A DNA stretch of 64,000 nt from Circinella minor. Taxonomy: Eukaryota; Mucoromycota; Mucoromycetes; Mucorales; Lichtheimiaceae. Every line of letters starts with the position of its first letter. Position 1 is the first letter of the stretch. Of the stretch, positions 52,453 through 64,000 are shown piece by piece. The translations under genes and the position numbers were made by a program. The notes beneath the pieces were generated by a model, which saw only the letters and a program-made list of their open reading frames with translations, was not told the DNA's origin and did no database searches. The stretch lies in assembly GCA_016758965.1 (NCBI GenBank), contig JAEPRB010000025.1:124001-188000 (forward strand), given 5' to 3'.

Positions 52453-53864
52453 TTATACATTCTTTTTTCTCATCACGAGAGCAACATGACGCACAAACAC
52501 TGGAGATACGTTTGGAATTACTTGCAGTTCAGGTGGTGTAATTAACATTTCATGCTCATCTAATAATGCTTGACTACTTCCTCTTGAAATTCCTTCATCA
52601 TTTTCTTCTTCGTGATCTAATTCAGCCAAATCATCCATAATACGCAATACCTCTGCACTATTAGGTAAAAAGTTGAACGCATTTTCCATTGTATCATCCT
52701 CTTCTTCTTCTTCCATCATTAATTTTTGCCTTGTTCGTTTCAAATGTTGTTCTTTTCTCTTTTGATGATATTCACAAATAGCTTCCACATCTTTGCGTAA
52801 TAATGGGTCATTTGCTACTTGTGCTTCTGATGCAACTTGGTCTAAATCCACACGATCCGGTAATCCATTAGCAACCAAACTGAATAAATTATCAACATAA
52901 TTCAATAATTCATCAAATAGATGCGAAGTATCATTGGCATGAACATTATGAACAAATGTATAAAATTGTTGTTCGTGACGTTGAACCAATTGAACAAAAG
53001 GCTGTGCAGTGTTTTTGGCATCCAAAACGTTAACTGAATTGATCACACCCACCAAGTCGTCAATAAAGGCGGATAAATGTTGTAAGGAATCACCAATATT
53101 AGCAGCACGATACACTTGAGCCAAAGGACTGTAAAACATGGCAAAAATTTCTCGTAATAATTCTCCAGTTGTACCCTGGAACATCAAATCACCCAACAAT
53201 TTATGTTCTCGTTGACGTGCATAAAGCGTCCATAGATGATGTACTTGTTGCACCAATTCCTTGGATGATTGCAAATTCAGAATTTGCTTAGGTGTTAGTT
53301 GAGGTTCAATATCAGGATTACGAAGCATGGCCAATGTTTCTTCCGTTGGATTGGCACGTCGATTATAAACACGTTCAGTTTGTTCTTCCTCAGGCATCGA
53401 AGTGGTCACAGCGTTCTTGACTTTCCCAATAAGAATGGGATCATTAATTTTGGATTCCAGTTCCTTGATATCAGATTCAGCTTCACGATCACCATCTTGC
53501 ATGGAGGATACAATGATACGTTGTAATAAACTGCGACGACCTAAAGGCTGAGCAAGGAATAAGTCAAGAACACCTTTCACCATGATAAATGGGTTAGATA
53601 GTTTTAATATTTGTGCCACAGCACGATAAGGCATCAGCATGTGTGTACGTTTCAGATTAGCAATATTTTCGGCAGCTCGATCCGAAGAAACAAATTGGGT
53701 ATGAAGGACAAACGCAAAGCTATTAAATTATTATTTTTTCGTTATTGGATGGGGTCAGTTTGACATATAAATAGCTACTACATTTTTTCTCTTTTTTTTT
53801 ATATCAACTACATCGAGCCATTACACACGATATTTAAAGAAAAACATCCCGGTCCCGTTCTCCA

Positions 53865-53895
<31 letters not shown>

Positions 53896-55234
53896 ATACT
53901 TACTTGATACGACCCCATTCAAAAGCTTTACGCATAGGTTCAGGTAATCCCTCAATACGTTCCGTTGTTTTGATGATTTGAAACACTTCCTTTAATCCAC
54001 CCGGCTGTAAAATTTGTTTCTTGAGCATATCCAATAAATCGTTCAGTTCAGTCATTTTACGATCCACTTCATTCTTGAATCGAATTTCTTCAGCATGACG
54101 AGCTTGGTCTACTTGGCGGCGTCTCTCTACATCGGCCTTTTGTTCAATAGTCAATGTAATGGGATCACGTGTCAAAAACTTGCGGAAAACATCACTTTTG
54201 GCTAAGATTGGATCCGTCGCAATTCTGTGTAAGAAGGAACGAAGTAATAAACGATCTTTTTCACGATACAAAGTAGTAGCAGGACTATTATTGTTATTAT
54301 TGTCAGTACCGGAAGATCCACTTGAAGCTCGACCACGACGGTGGAAATGTGATAAAGAGGAACCCAAGAGAGAGGAAGACGATCCAAGTTTTCCTAGTTT
54401 CTTCTTACTCTTGTCATCTTCTTGTTGTTCTTGCTCCAATTCTTGAACAATTTCTTCATCTTCAGCTGCTGTACCTGCACGTTCATAAGAGGGATCACTA
54501 GCCTTTTTAGGTACACTTGGAATATCTTCTAATGGAAATTCAGACTTTAATTCCTGTTGTAAAGTACGGAAATCACCATGACGACGAGCAACAATATATT
54601 CAGTCTCGTCACCAGCGATGGTTGTTGAAATGATAAATTCAGCATGTTGCTTTTCACGGATATGTCGCTTTTCACTTATTTCACGCACAGCCACCACATC
54701 AATTTGTAATCCATTAAATCCCATCCATTCCAAATAATGGTCTTCATTTTCCAAAGACAAGTTATTCTCTAAAGATTCCGCTAATGCTTCTTGTTCTTTT
54801 TCCTTTTTAATATCTTTGGATTCTTGTCCTTGTTTTTGTTCAACTTGCTGTTCTTGTTGTTGCTTTGTTTTCACAGCAGCACACATGGCAACTGTTAATA
54901 ACTTTTCGGCCTTGTACATAAGTACGCGTCGTTGCGTAGCTCCTGTTCGACGTGGAGAATAGGTATCCAATTTGACTTTTGCAAATTCATCCAAAAATAG
55001 CTGACATTTTTCCCAAAATTCAGGCTTGTTACCGCGTTTGAGTAATGGAAACTCGATAATGAATTCTTGAGCAATGTAACGTAAGAATGGGTAAGGGTCT
55101 TTGGTCGGGTCGACATGTTCCGATATTAAGGTAGCAATCTCAGGACTACGTCGGAATTGGTCAAGCTCTCGAAGTAACTCTAGTCGAATAAGTTCACGCT
55201 TATAATAATGTAATTCTGTGGGAGTTAAATCCAT
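52453..55234 (-). CDS. PX-domain protein of the fungal Lec1/YPR097W type
   Basis: Exons (minus) 55234-53904 and 53719-52453 give 865 aa. The order matches fungal PX proteins with flanking PXA/PXB-type domains: an N-terminal helical region (1-125), a Glu/Gln/Lys-rich spacer, a PX-like domain from about 176 (LQIDVVAVREISEKR ... EYIVARRHGDFRTLQQEL) to about 358 (DRLLLRSFLHRIATDP), with a long low-complexity insertion, then a large helical C-terminal domain containing the intron. PX domains bind phosphoinositides; yeast Lec1 acts in lipid and sterol distribution. The intron carries an (AT)n run near 53871-53895. The exact function here is inferred from architecture. Confidence 0.8.
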
Positions 55235-55843
55235 TCTTTTTAAAAATATAATAATAGTGGGAGAAAGAAGATAAAAGAAGTATTGTGATTATATGAAAGA
55301 ACAAAAAAAAACACTACAGCGACAAACAGCTGACCCTTTATTGTTACTCGTTTCTCTATCGGCTAAAATAACTTGTTCACTTTTATGGAACCCTCTTTCG
55401 CTAATAAATTATGCCTTTTACCCTTTTATCCCAGCTTCCGCTCTTATCTTTTTTTAGCTGCGAAAAGTTGCTTGGCAAAAAAATATAAAAATCTTAAAAC
55501 TCGTAATTATACTGTATAAGTAAGGAAAAAAGTGCACTTAATGTAACACATATACCAAAATAAGATCGACGATATTGTTTCATTGCTACAACATATTTTG
55601 TGGGAAGAGTAACATAGCATCCCCCCGTTTTTTTTGCTGCATTAATCCGTGGGGGAGGGGAGTTACTGTCTGTGTGTTACCATCAAAATGTTGCTTGGCA
55701 TTTTATTTGAAATCCTTATATGGCTCTTCCTCCGTTCAATTCATTACCAGATAAAATAGAAAGATAAAGTGAAACTATATATTATTTTATTTATATTTAC
55801 ACACAGAGAGAAGAAAAAGTATAAGCTATTACAATTATAACAT
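55235..55843. other. Intergenic; PX promoter and USP 3' flank
   Basis: Spacer between two minus-strand genes. It has a GC-richer patch near 55320-55440 just upstream of the PX ATG, a likely promoter, and C/G homopolymers near 55620-55660. No gene. Confidence 0.5.
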
Positions 55844-58800
55844 TCATTCATCTACTATAAATTGTTGTTGCTCTTCTTCGTTTAGAGAATCATCAATAGT
55901 ATTAACATTAGTATTATCATCCTCATTAATACCCTTATTATTAGGGTCTATTGTTTGTACAAGATTGTCTGCATCTGAATCCTTGATATATACTAAGAAA
56001 TATGGGTTAGCTGTTGAACCTGTTGTATTCTGGAAAATTTCAGATTCTTCCACCTATTAAAAACATAAGTTTGTTTCAAAATTTAGTTTTTTTTTGTTTG
56101 CTTGTTTTGGCTCTACATCCATAATAATCATTATTTGCTATTTATTAATTTTTTACCCTGGTAACTCTTGAATCATTATATTTCCACCATTGTTCTTGCT
56201 GATGATTATAGATATAAATCCAATAATGACCGTAATTTGCTTGACCTTGATGAATAAATACTGCATGTAACCGATAACCCATTTGTTTTAAATCATCATA
56301 TTGACTTGATATTTTTCGTTTTAATTCTTCAATATGATCTTGACTTGTTTGAATTTTTTCTCTTGTTTCTTTCTCATTTTCTCGTAAAAAGTTTAATGCT
56401 TCTTTATACTTAACAAGTTCTTGTTCAGTAACATCTTGATCCTGATTTTCTTCCAAAATGGAAGCAGCAGCTCTTAAAAGTTCAGGTACGGGCATTGGAT
56501 AAACCTAGAATATATGTAAGAACTCGCTGTTAGTTAAGAACTTTACGAAAACAAATAAAAAATGGTAGCAATAATAAGTTATACCTTGGTGTCAGTAAGT
56601 TTATTAATAATATCTCTGTTGGATTCTAGTTCTTTACGCCAAGAAGATACTTGTATACGGCGGCTTGCAAGTTTCTCAAAGTTATTTTCACAATATCGAT
56701 CTAGATAGATCATTTTATCAAATTGTACAAAAGCATTGGATTTATAAACATTGGCAGTAGTTCGATCAAATTGAACGCGCTATTTGTTATGGAAAAAAAT
56801 TGATGTAATTTATATATAATACTACTATTATTACTTATCCATTTCATCCAACAATATATCGCATAAAAAAATATAAATAAATATAATATTTACCTGAACT
56901 TGGATTTGAAATATCGGAGGAAATGAACTAACAGTAACTTCGCGCATAGCTCCTCTACCAGCACGAAAATCTTCTACCCGATCTGCAAAGAAATATTCAT
57001 CCAGCCCGTCATATAAATCTTTACCCTCTGCAGCATCCACAATGACATGACTAAAATACTCTTCTTGTATTTTTCGAACTTGTTTGGATGTTTCAGTATC
57101 TTCATAAGTTAAGATTTGTCGTGCTTTTCCATAGAAAAGATCCCGTACTATATCACGGATTTGTTCACCATTTTCTTTTTTTTCTAATGGTTTAACTGCG
57201 GCTTCCACCAAATACATAACATTCCCCATACATTCTACAGAATAATTATTATTATAATAAGCATTTTTTTTTTCATTTTGTTTGTTTCTTGTTGTATACA
57301 TATTATGTTTTGTCATCATACAATATCCTTTTTTTTTACCTGTAACATCTTGCTGTTTTCCAAACATCATATTTGTAGCACTTGGTCTTGGATCTCTTGG
57401 TGGAAGAGCTGGTGGTGCATTCGGTAAAGATTTTTCTTGTAATGGCTTCTTTTCATCCGATACACTTGTTGGTTTTTTCTCATCTTCCATGACAACGTCT
57501 TCGTAAGGAGGTGGAAGTTCGTCTGTTACTTGTGGTGGAGAAGGTGGTGGTTGTGGTAATTCTTTTTTAATATCCGCCTTGACAGCTTCATTAAGATCGT
57601 CATTATCGGGTACTTTTGGTATACATTCCATTCTGTCATTAGTATCATTTTCCGTTGGAACCAAAGATGTAGCTAATTCTTCTTCTTTTATATTTTCTGT
57701 TTTTGCTCTCTTTTCATCTCCTTCGAACTCATCTATTGTTTCTGTTGTTGTTATCGTCGTTGTTGATTTTTGCTGCTCTAATTCTTGTTTCTCCTCCTGT
57801 CGTTCTTCCATCTGTATATCCACTTCTTCTTTTTCTGGTACCATGGGTGGTAATGGTTTTTGTTGAGCCTCTAAAAGAGATTCTTCGCTTCTTTCAGTCA
57901 TTTTCGTATCTTGTTCTGTTGCCGTTGCTGATGATACTTCTCCTTCTTTAGGTTCCGCTTGTTGTGTAGCAGCACTTGTAGATGATTCTGCCTTGTTCTT
58001 CGTAGTAGTACTCATACTAGAAGTAGATTTATCATTTTCCAAAGATCGGCCGTTCAAAAGAGCCATATAAGCAAGGTCATATTCAGGTGAAATTGCAGGT
58101 TGTGATGCACTTTCCAAATGTTGAAACAAGTCCTTCAATAAAAATACAACTGCAAAACAAAAAGTAAAAATACATGTCAATATAATTCAAAAGCTTGGAA
58201 TCCGCTGCACCATGTAGTAGATCTTTTAAATATAAAGCTTACATTTTTTTGCCCGACGAACTTCTTTTTGGTCCACTTCAATACCACCAATTTTCTTTGG
58301 TGTCCAATCTGGTTCCTCCTCATTTTCCACATAATCGTCTATATTAAGAACTGTCCTGCGAAATGATGTCAACGTAAAATAATACTTTTTATAATTTGTC
58401 AATTAAAAATAAAGGTTACAGGCAATAATTCTCGCATTTTATATAAATTCTCTTAACCTTTCCCCATAATTTCCCCTATGATATTTTCATTTATTTACCT
58501 GAAGTAAACTGTTTAGGTAACAAGTGTTTCCAATATTATTCAATCCAACAGGTCTATCATTTTTATATATGATTGATATTAATAAACATTTCTTTTCATA
58601 TAGTCTATATTTGAAACTTACATATCACTTAACGGTGATTTTACTATATAGAAACAAAATAAATACAATTAAATCCTGCCCTTTTTTTTTAAAAAAAAAA
58701 ACCCCTTATATTCTACAAAAGTACTTTACCTGTTTTTGGATCATGTAAGTAATCATTTAGCGTTTTACTATTTCTTGATTCGGCAATAATACCCAGCTTA

Positions 58801-60192
58801 TTCCGGTGTGTATGCTCTTCATTTGGTTCATCCGTTAACTTAATCTCATAAAGCCCAACCAATAAACTATCTTCCACATTATCACTCTTTTGGACTCCAA
58901 AATAAGTATAAGCATCCTTTACTTCTTGGTCACCTAATCGTCCTTGGCTTCGCTCAATAGCCACTTCTGTCAATAAGGTTTCGCTTGCTTTTTGTGATTC
59001 AGCAAGATAAATCAATGCATCCATGGCTATCCCAGTATATTTGGGTTGTTCTTCGATTATTTTACGATATAACCAAACCACAAGTTCATCTGATGCACCT
59101 GGTTCGGTACCAAGAGCATGGTAGGCATCAATTAATTTTGGTGGAGTAAATGTGTTATTTCTTGGTTCCAAAAAATTGTTAATACCCAAGACAGAACCAA
59201 TATTAATAGACCACACAGAATTAATTGCATTAGTGAACGAATCATTTCCGGCTGTGGCTGGTATTTCTTGGCGTAATTCGTAGCACATGGTCAATAGTTG
59301 TCCAAAGCATAACAAGAGTCGTTGACGGTCTAATAAAGGACTGCCTTCAATTGGTGATATAAAATGATTTGTTTCTTCATCGAATGTATAACCGATAGCT
59401 GTTAAAATTGATTTGCTAAAAAAAAGAAAAAAAAAAAAGCAGAGAGAAACTATTAATAAATGAAAATTTATATAACAGAAAAAAAAACGAGATACTTTAC
59501 CTGGCTTGATCCAAACCCAACCGTGCTTGCAAAGCAGTGTTTTGGGCATTTATATTTCTTCGTTCACCTTTGAGTAGTCCACGCACATAGGTTATTAATA
59601 CAATTAATCCATCCATAACAGTTGGAAAACTTTCTTTCCGTGCCACTGCTACACTGGTACGATAGAGTGGACGGTCATCGGTTAAACTATGTAATGAAGC
59701 AAGTGGAATTGGTGGTGATGTTATCGAGAACTCAGCTGTAAATTGACAACCACAACATTCAAATTTGTTGTTGTTGACATTATGAAAGTGATGTGTTGGA
59801 TAACCAACACCTGAACAACTGTCACGAACCGAGCTATCCTCTGTATTGGTTTGAACGATAAGAACACCATGACAGTTTAAACAAAGAAACCTTTCTTGCT
59901 GTTGTTCTGTTGTTGTTGCTTTTAATGGTGGTTCATTCTCTTTTTCGTCCGTTTGCTGTTCTTGCTCTTGCTCTTGCTGCTTTTGTTGAGGCAGAGGTGG
60001 TTCTAGAAAAGTAACTAATGAATGTGTACAACGTTGACGATGGTCATCGAATTGAACATTATCGGCAACGTAGGTTACAAGAGCACCCGGTGAATAGGCT
60101 AATTGAATTTTATGCTCTTGAATTTGAGTTTGTTGTTGTTGTAATTCATTAATGGACGGTGCGTCGAATGCAGGCATAATGTTAACGTCCAA
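55844..60192 (-). CDS. Ubiquitin carboxyl-terminal hydrolase, Ubp2 type
   Basis: Cysteine protease that removes ubiquitin; yeast Ubp2 trims Lys63 chains in trafficking. Exons (minus): 60192-59501, 59415-58730, 58643-58622, 58553-58499, 58451-58420, 58355-58243, 58149-57340, 57234-56894, 56779-56585, 56504-56157, 56053-55844, totalling 3504 nt, 1167 aa. The Cys box VGLNNIGNTCYLNSLLQ puts the nucleophile near residue 478. The His box is YGHYWIYIY (His near 1075), followed by WWKYNDSRVTRV. Ubp2-specific stretches include KKIGGIEVDQKEVRRAKK and SPEYDLAYMALLNG. A Glu/Thr/Pro-rich insertion of about 200 residues follows. The 22-nt third exon and 32-nt fifth exon are needed for frame. The peptide from the fifth exon (RIYIKCENYC) resembles the family less than its neighbours do, so that join is the weakest. 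Confidence 0.9.
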
Positions 60193-62798
60193 AAAAAGTA
60201 AAAGGGAAAAAAGGTTTTTGTTTCAAATGACGCGTCCGCATAATCAGGTTTTAAAATTTTCATTGTCTGACAATCTAGTAACACAGACAATAAAGAAACG
60301 CTTCCTTTCTCGATACACAAGTTAAGCTGTAAAGGCGATAAAAGTAAGATCTAAGTTTATTTATATTACTACCATAATTTTTTTTTCCAAATTCTACATA
60401 TTCTTTATCATGTTAACAGTAAGGCTTTTTTATTAGTTATTGGAATTTTCGCTAAACGGGTACTATCAATATGTGAGGATATATCCCGGTTAAGCGAGCA
60501 ATTACTGTAAAATGTAGCAGGCTATAATAGACAAATGATTGTGTGAAACTAAGAAATGATATTGAAGCTCTCTCTATAATCTCCCAAGATAAAATGGAAG
60601 TCTTGGAATAAAAGCGTACTGCGTTTGATAAGTAGGTATCAAAGCATGTAAGGAATGATGAGATAATTTAAGGTTATTATTCATGTCAAACCATGAATAG
60701 TACATAATATTTCATTTTGATCCAATTTCCCAAAACCAAACTATTGTTTTATTGTTTTATTCGGCGAAGGTAAAAGTTTGTTTCGAAATTTGCTCACCCA
60801 AGTGTTCATGAACTACTGTAAAAAAACAGGCTATGTAGCGCTTTTTCGCTAAAAGTAGCAACCACAATAGATCCTTACCAAAATTTGCCCCAAAAATATT
60901 GCGCAACATCTTTTCATCACCAGGGTTAACTTCAGCTATTCTATACTAGTCATTTCATTAAAGCAAATATCATTGATATATTACTCTGAACTTGAAAAAT
61001 TTGGATGAGCCGGTTCCTTGACAACTTGTAAGATCGTGATAGCTTCTTCAATTCGACTAGTTTGTAAACGTTGCTTCATGTTTTACCCTGATATTAAAAG
61101 TCAGAAATCCTTAAGCGATAGTCAATAATTACAGTATTTTTTTGTTTGATATGTCATGTTGATTATTATGCATGATCCCTTTAAAAAAATGATAGATTTC
61201 AAGTCTCTCATGATGTTTCTTATAAAAATTATTTCATAAACTTTTTCAAAACTAAACGTTTACGATGTTCACGGATAAAATGCAAAGAAACTTTTGAAGC
61301 CATCCAACAAAGCCAAAAAAAAAAGCTAAATGCAAAAGTCCACCACCTTTTAGTTAATGGTGCGAAGAGCCCTATTGACACTATTGGTATTTGCGAAATT
61401 AATTCCAAGTTTCGTACGTAAATACATTGAGAATGAATAGAAGTCTGTGTTCAAGGAATATTTATCGATACTACTAAATATTTGATTGAACATGTTATAA
61501 AAAGTATGATGTATATGAATACGATGATTTTATTGAGATGGTTAACTTTATTCTATGAAAGAAAGGGGTTGCAGAGATATATATTACTCGACGAACAACA
61601 GATAAACTCGCTTGTGAAAACCCATTGATCATAGCTCAATAGCTAAAATTTCATGTATTTTTCTGTTTAATTTACGTAGTAAACTAAAATTACATCCTTT
61701 TTTAATTCTACAGCTCGACGGTAGATCAAAAAGTGTATAGATAAATATTGTATCGTTGTTAACTTATAGAAATATTGCTTCTTTTTCAGGACCAGTGTTA
61801 TAAAAAACACGATCAAACTATAATACCCTTTTACCTCAATGAATATCCGGTACATTTTATCATACCATGCTTTTAATATATCAAATAGTAAGAAATGTTA
61901 ACCAGCAATACCTTTGCATAAGATTTGAATTAGCAGTAGCATATCAAATCATATGTAGAATATATTTGCAACTGATCTTAAGATATCCTTATTTTCCTGA
62001 ATGATACTTATTCATACGTATATTTGAAAACCCTTTGTTGTTGATTACTACGTATCTATATAATTCATCTGTGCTAGAAATATCATAACCTGTTGGTCCT
62101 GGGCGTGTATAATTGCAATTATATTGTATTACCTTCATCTCGATCCATAAAAGCTTGAAAATAGAGAATACGTATTTAATATGCTGTTTGACAACAATTT
62201 CTATAATTGCGTTACTACAAATTCAGTATTCCTGAAACCTTGTCCCTGATAAACAGGGACGCAAAGTATTACAAGCGATTTTTTTTCTTTGATAAAACTA
62301 GCCATTGCGATGGGTAGTTTGGTAAGTAACAAAGTATCCACACTATTTTCATGGTTACAATACGACCCTACTTTTTAAATTTTTGCTTGTTTCTTTAAAC
62401 TTGATCTTTTTTCACGTTGGTAATTTTGTGAAAAAAGAAAAATAGATCATTTTCAAATCATTGTAAAATTGTGCTATTACGTTGTGACCATTTTTTTCAT
62501 TATTTTGGTCATATGAATTTTTTTTTTATTTTGTATGGAAATACGTAAAGTAAGTAAATGAATATAAAAAAATGGTTGTGGAGGTAAAAGTATGAGTTGA
62601 ATGTGAGTATAAAAAAAAGGGGGAGGCGTAAAATATGAATTGAAATAAAAAAAAGAAGAAAGCTTTTTTTTTTGTAAAAATTTTGTTATGTACATCTCAT
62701 ATCAACGCCAAGAAGAATGCATAAGAAATAATAATGTATATGAATACGTTTATAAGGGCGGATGAAAAATAATAATAATATTAAAAATGAAAAAAAAA
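60193..62798. other. Intergenic, 2.6 kb
   Basis: Upstream of the USP gene and downstream of IMP dehydrogenase. AT-rich, no supported gene. Two small hairpins sit side by side: GTCCCTG/CAGGGAC at 62242-62260 with a 5-nt loop, and AAACTAGCCA/TGGGTAGTTT at 62295-62320. No tRNA fold was found there. Confidence 0.45.
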
Positions 62799-63916
62799 TT
62801 ATTGGAAAAGTTTCTTTTCATAACTGTGCAAACCGTGGACACCACCTTCTAATTGAGCGGAAGCAGTACGTTTTTCAAAACGAACAGCACCACTATAAAC
62901 AGCTTCTTTGAATTCAGAAATGCTTCGGCAACCAATATCTTGAAGAGAGTGTTGCAAACCAGTGATCAAATAAGGAATAAACTTGCGAACGGAACCTTTA
63001 TCGATGACGTTACCAACAACACCTTGGGCGACCTTGACGGTATCACCTTCAGAGAAGTAGCGCTTGGTAGCAGCATTGCCATCCTTACCAGAAGTGTTGC
63101 TCATAGCATCAATGGAACCCATACCACGATAACGCTTCAAACGTTGACCTTCATGATAAAAGTATTCACCGGGGGATTCAGTAGTACCAGCCAACATACC
63201 ACCCATCATGACTGCGGAAGCACCAAGGGCAACAGCCTTGACAATATGACCAACGTTACTAATACCACCATCGGCGATAGTAGGAACACCAAACTTGCGA
63301 GCAAATTCAGAAACACGGTGGACAGCGGTAGCTTGAGGACGACCACAGGCCATGACTTCTTGAGTAATACAAATGGAACCGGAACCCATACCAATACGTA
63401 AACCATCGGCACCGGCAGCAATCAAATTGGCAGCTTGTTCACGAGTAACAACATTACCAGCAATGACGTCTAACTTGGGGAATTTTTCCTTGACCCATTT
63501 GATCATTTCAATTTGGTATACGGAATTACCTTGGGAAGAGTCCAAGACGACAACATCCAAACCGGCCTCAACCAAAAGAGCCAAACGTTCCTTATCATCA
63601 GGACGGGTACCAATAGCAGCACCGCACAACAATTGCTTAGAATCAGCGGACTTGGAAGCAAGGGGGTATTCTTGATTCTTGAGCAAATCAGAACGGGCCA
63701 AAAGAGAGACCAAATGGTATTGATCATCAACAATAGGTAATTTACCTTTCTTGGAAGTCTTTAAAATTTCATTAGCTTGTGCAAGAGTAATATTCTTCTT
63801 GGCAGTGACAAGATCCTTGGTCATAATTTCACTAAGGGGAGTGGTTTCGTCATCATGGAATTGGATATCACGGGCAGTCACCATACCAACCAATTTGGAA
63901 TTCATAGCACCATTTT
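62799..63916 (-). CDS. Inosine-5'-monophosphate dehydrogenase, partial (C-terminal exon)
   Basis: Oxidises IMP to XMP with NAD+, the committed step of guanine nucleotide synthesis in the cytosol. The visible last exon begins after an acceptor at 63917 (AACAG) and encodes about 372 aa; the N-terminus lies beyond the right edge. It covers part of the CBS pair ([30 protein letters not shown]) and the barrel: [10 protein letters not shown], the active-site loop [11 protein letters not shown] with the catalytic Cys, [15 protein letters not shown] and GSIDAM. Codon use is visibly richer in G/C at third positions (GTC, ACC, AAG) than in neighbours, as expected for a highly expressed gene. No breaks are seen. 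A 182-codon plus-strand frame over it is a shadow of this codon bias. Confidence 0.95.
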
Positions 63917-64000
63917 CTGTTATTTAAATAGGAAAAAAAATTTAAGTTATGTTTCACACATTAATAAAAAAAACGCGGAGAACAGAGATAAAAAAAAATG

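Noticed and set aside
57282..57951. Plus-strand open frames over the Ubp2-type gene
   Set aside because: Shadows of the low-complexity Glu/Thr/Pro insertion on the other strand.
62853..63401. 182-codon plus-strand frame antisense to IMP dehydrogenase
   Set aside because: The true product is on the minus strand with full catalytic motifs; the antisense frame follows from its codon bias.

Overview
The window is AT-rich nuclear DNA from a filamentous fungus. Short GT-AG introns, long T/A homopolymer runs, a chitin synthase fused to a myosin-like motor, a family-3 (GABA-B/glutamate-type) GPCR and TPR/F-box/LRR proteins together suggest an early-diverging fungus, most likely Mucoromycota (Mucorales). 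That placement is inferred from gene content, not from a search. I rebuilt the spliced genes by hand. Each exon chain given below keeps phase and ends at a stop, apart from the breaks noted.

Layout. 54-2487: cytochrome P450 (+, 10 exons, one of 14 nt). 3032-8892: a complete Mutator-like DNA transposon (MULE) with an 8-bp target duplication and long GGCGCGCC-rich terminal inverted repeats. Its eight-exon minus-strand gene encodes a FAR1-like domain, MULE transposase, SWIM finger, OTU-type protease and RTC4-like C-terminus, and is broken only by one in-frame stop. 9402-11553: TPR/F-box/LRR gene with two frameshifts. 12652-18541: myosin-motor chitin synthase. 19565-23047: HELLS/DDM1/Irc5-type SNF2 remodeller. 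23638-24438: decayed coding relic. 24564-25406 (-): Cms1-like ribosome-biogenesis protein. 26307-28443: RBBP4/Msi1/Hat2-type WD40 protein. 28738-29093 and 33970-34497: two Ecl1-like small zinc proteins with the same gene structure, in a gene-poor region. 38617-40711: intact F-box/LRR protein, paralogous to the broken one. 44623-49154: family-3 GPCR. 51370-51960: unknown protein. 52453-55234 (-): PX-domain protein of the yeast Lec1 (YPR097W) type. 55844-60192 (-): Ubp2-type ubiquitin hydrolase with 11 exons. 62799-63916 (-): IMP dehydrogenase, running off the right edge.

There are no operons. Most genes are housekeeping or regulatory: wall synthesis, chromatin, ribosome assembly, ubiquitin, purine synthesis and signalling. 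They are separated by 0.3-5 kb of AT-rich DNA in which I recognise few features. I found no tRNA, rRNA or CRISPR array. The feature most worth follow-up is the MULE: its outer 94 bp of inverted repeat are identical and its target duplication is perfect, so it inserted recently, and its gene fuses an OTU protease and an RTC4-like domain to the transposase.
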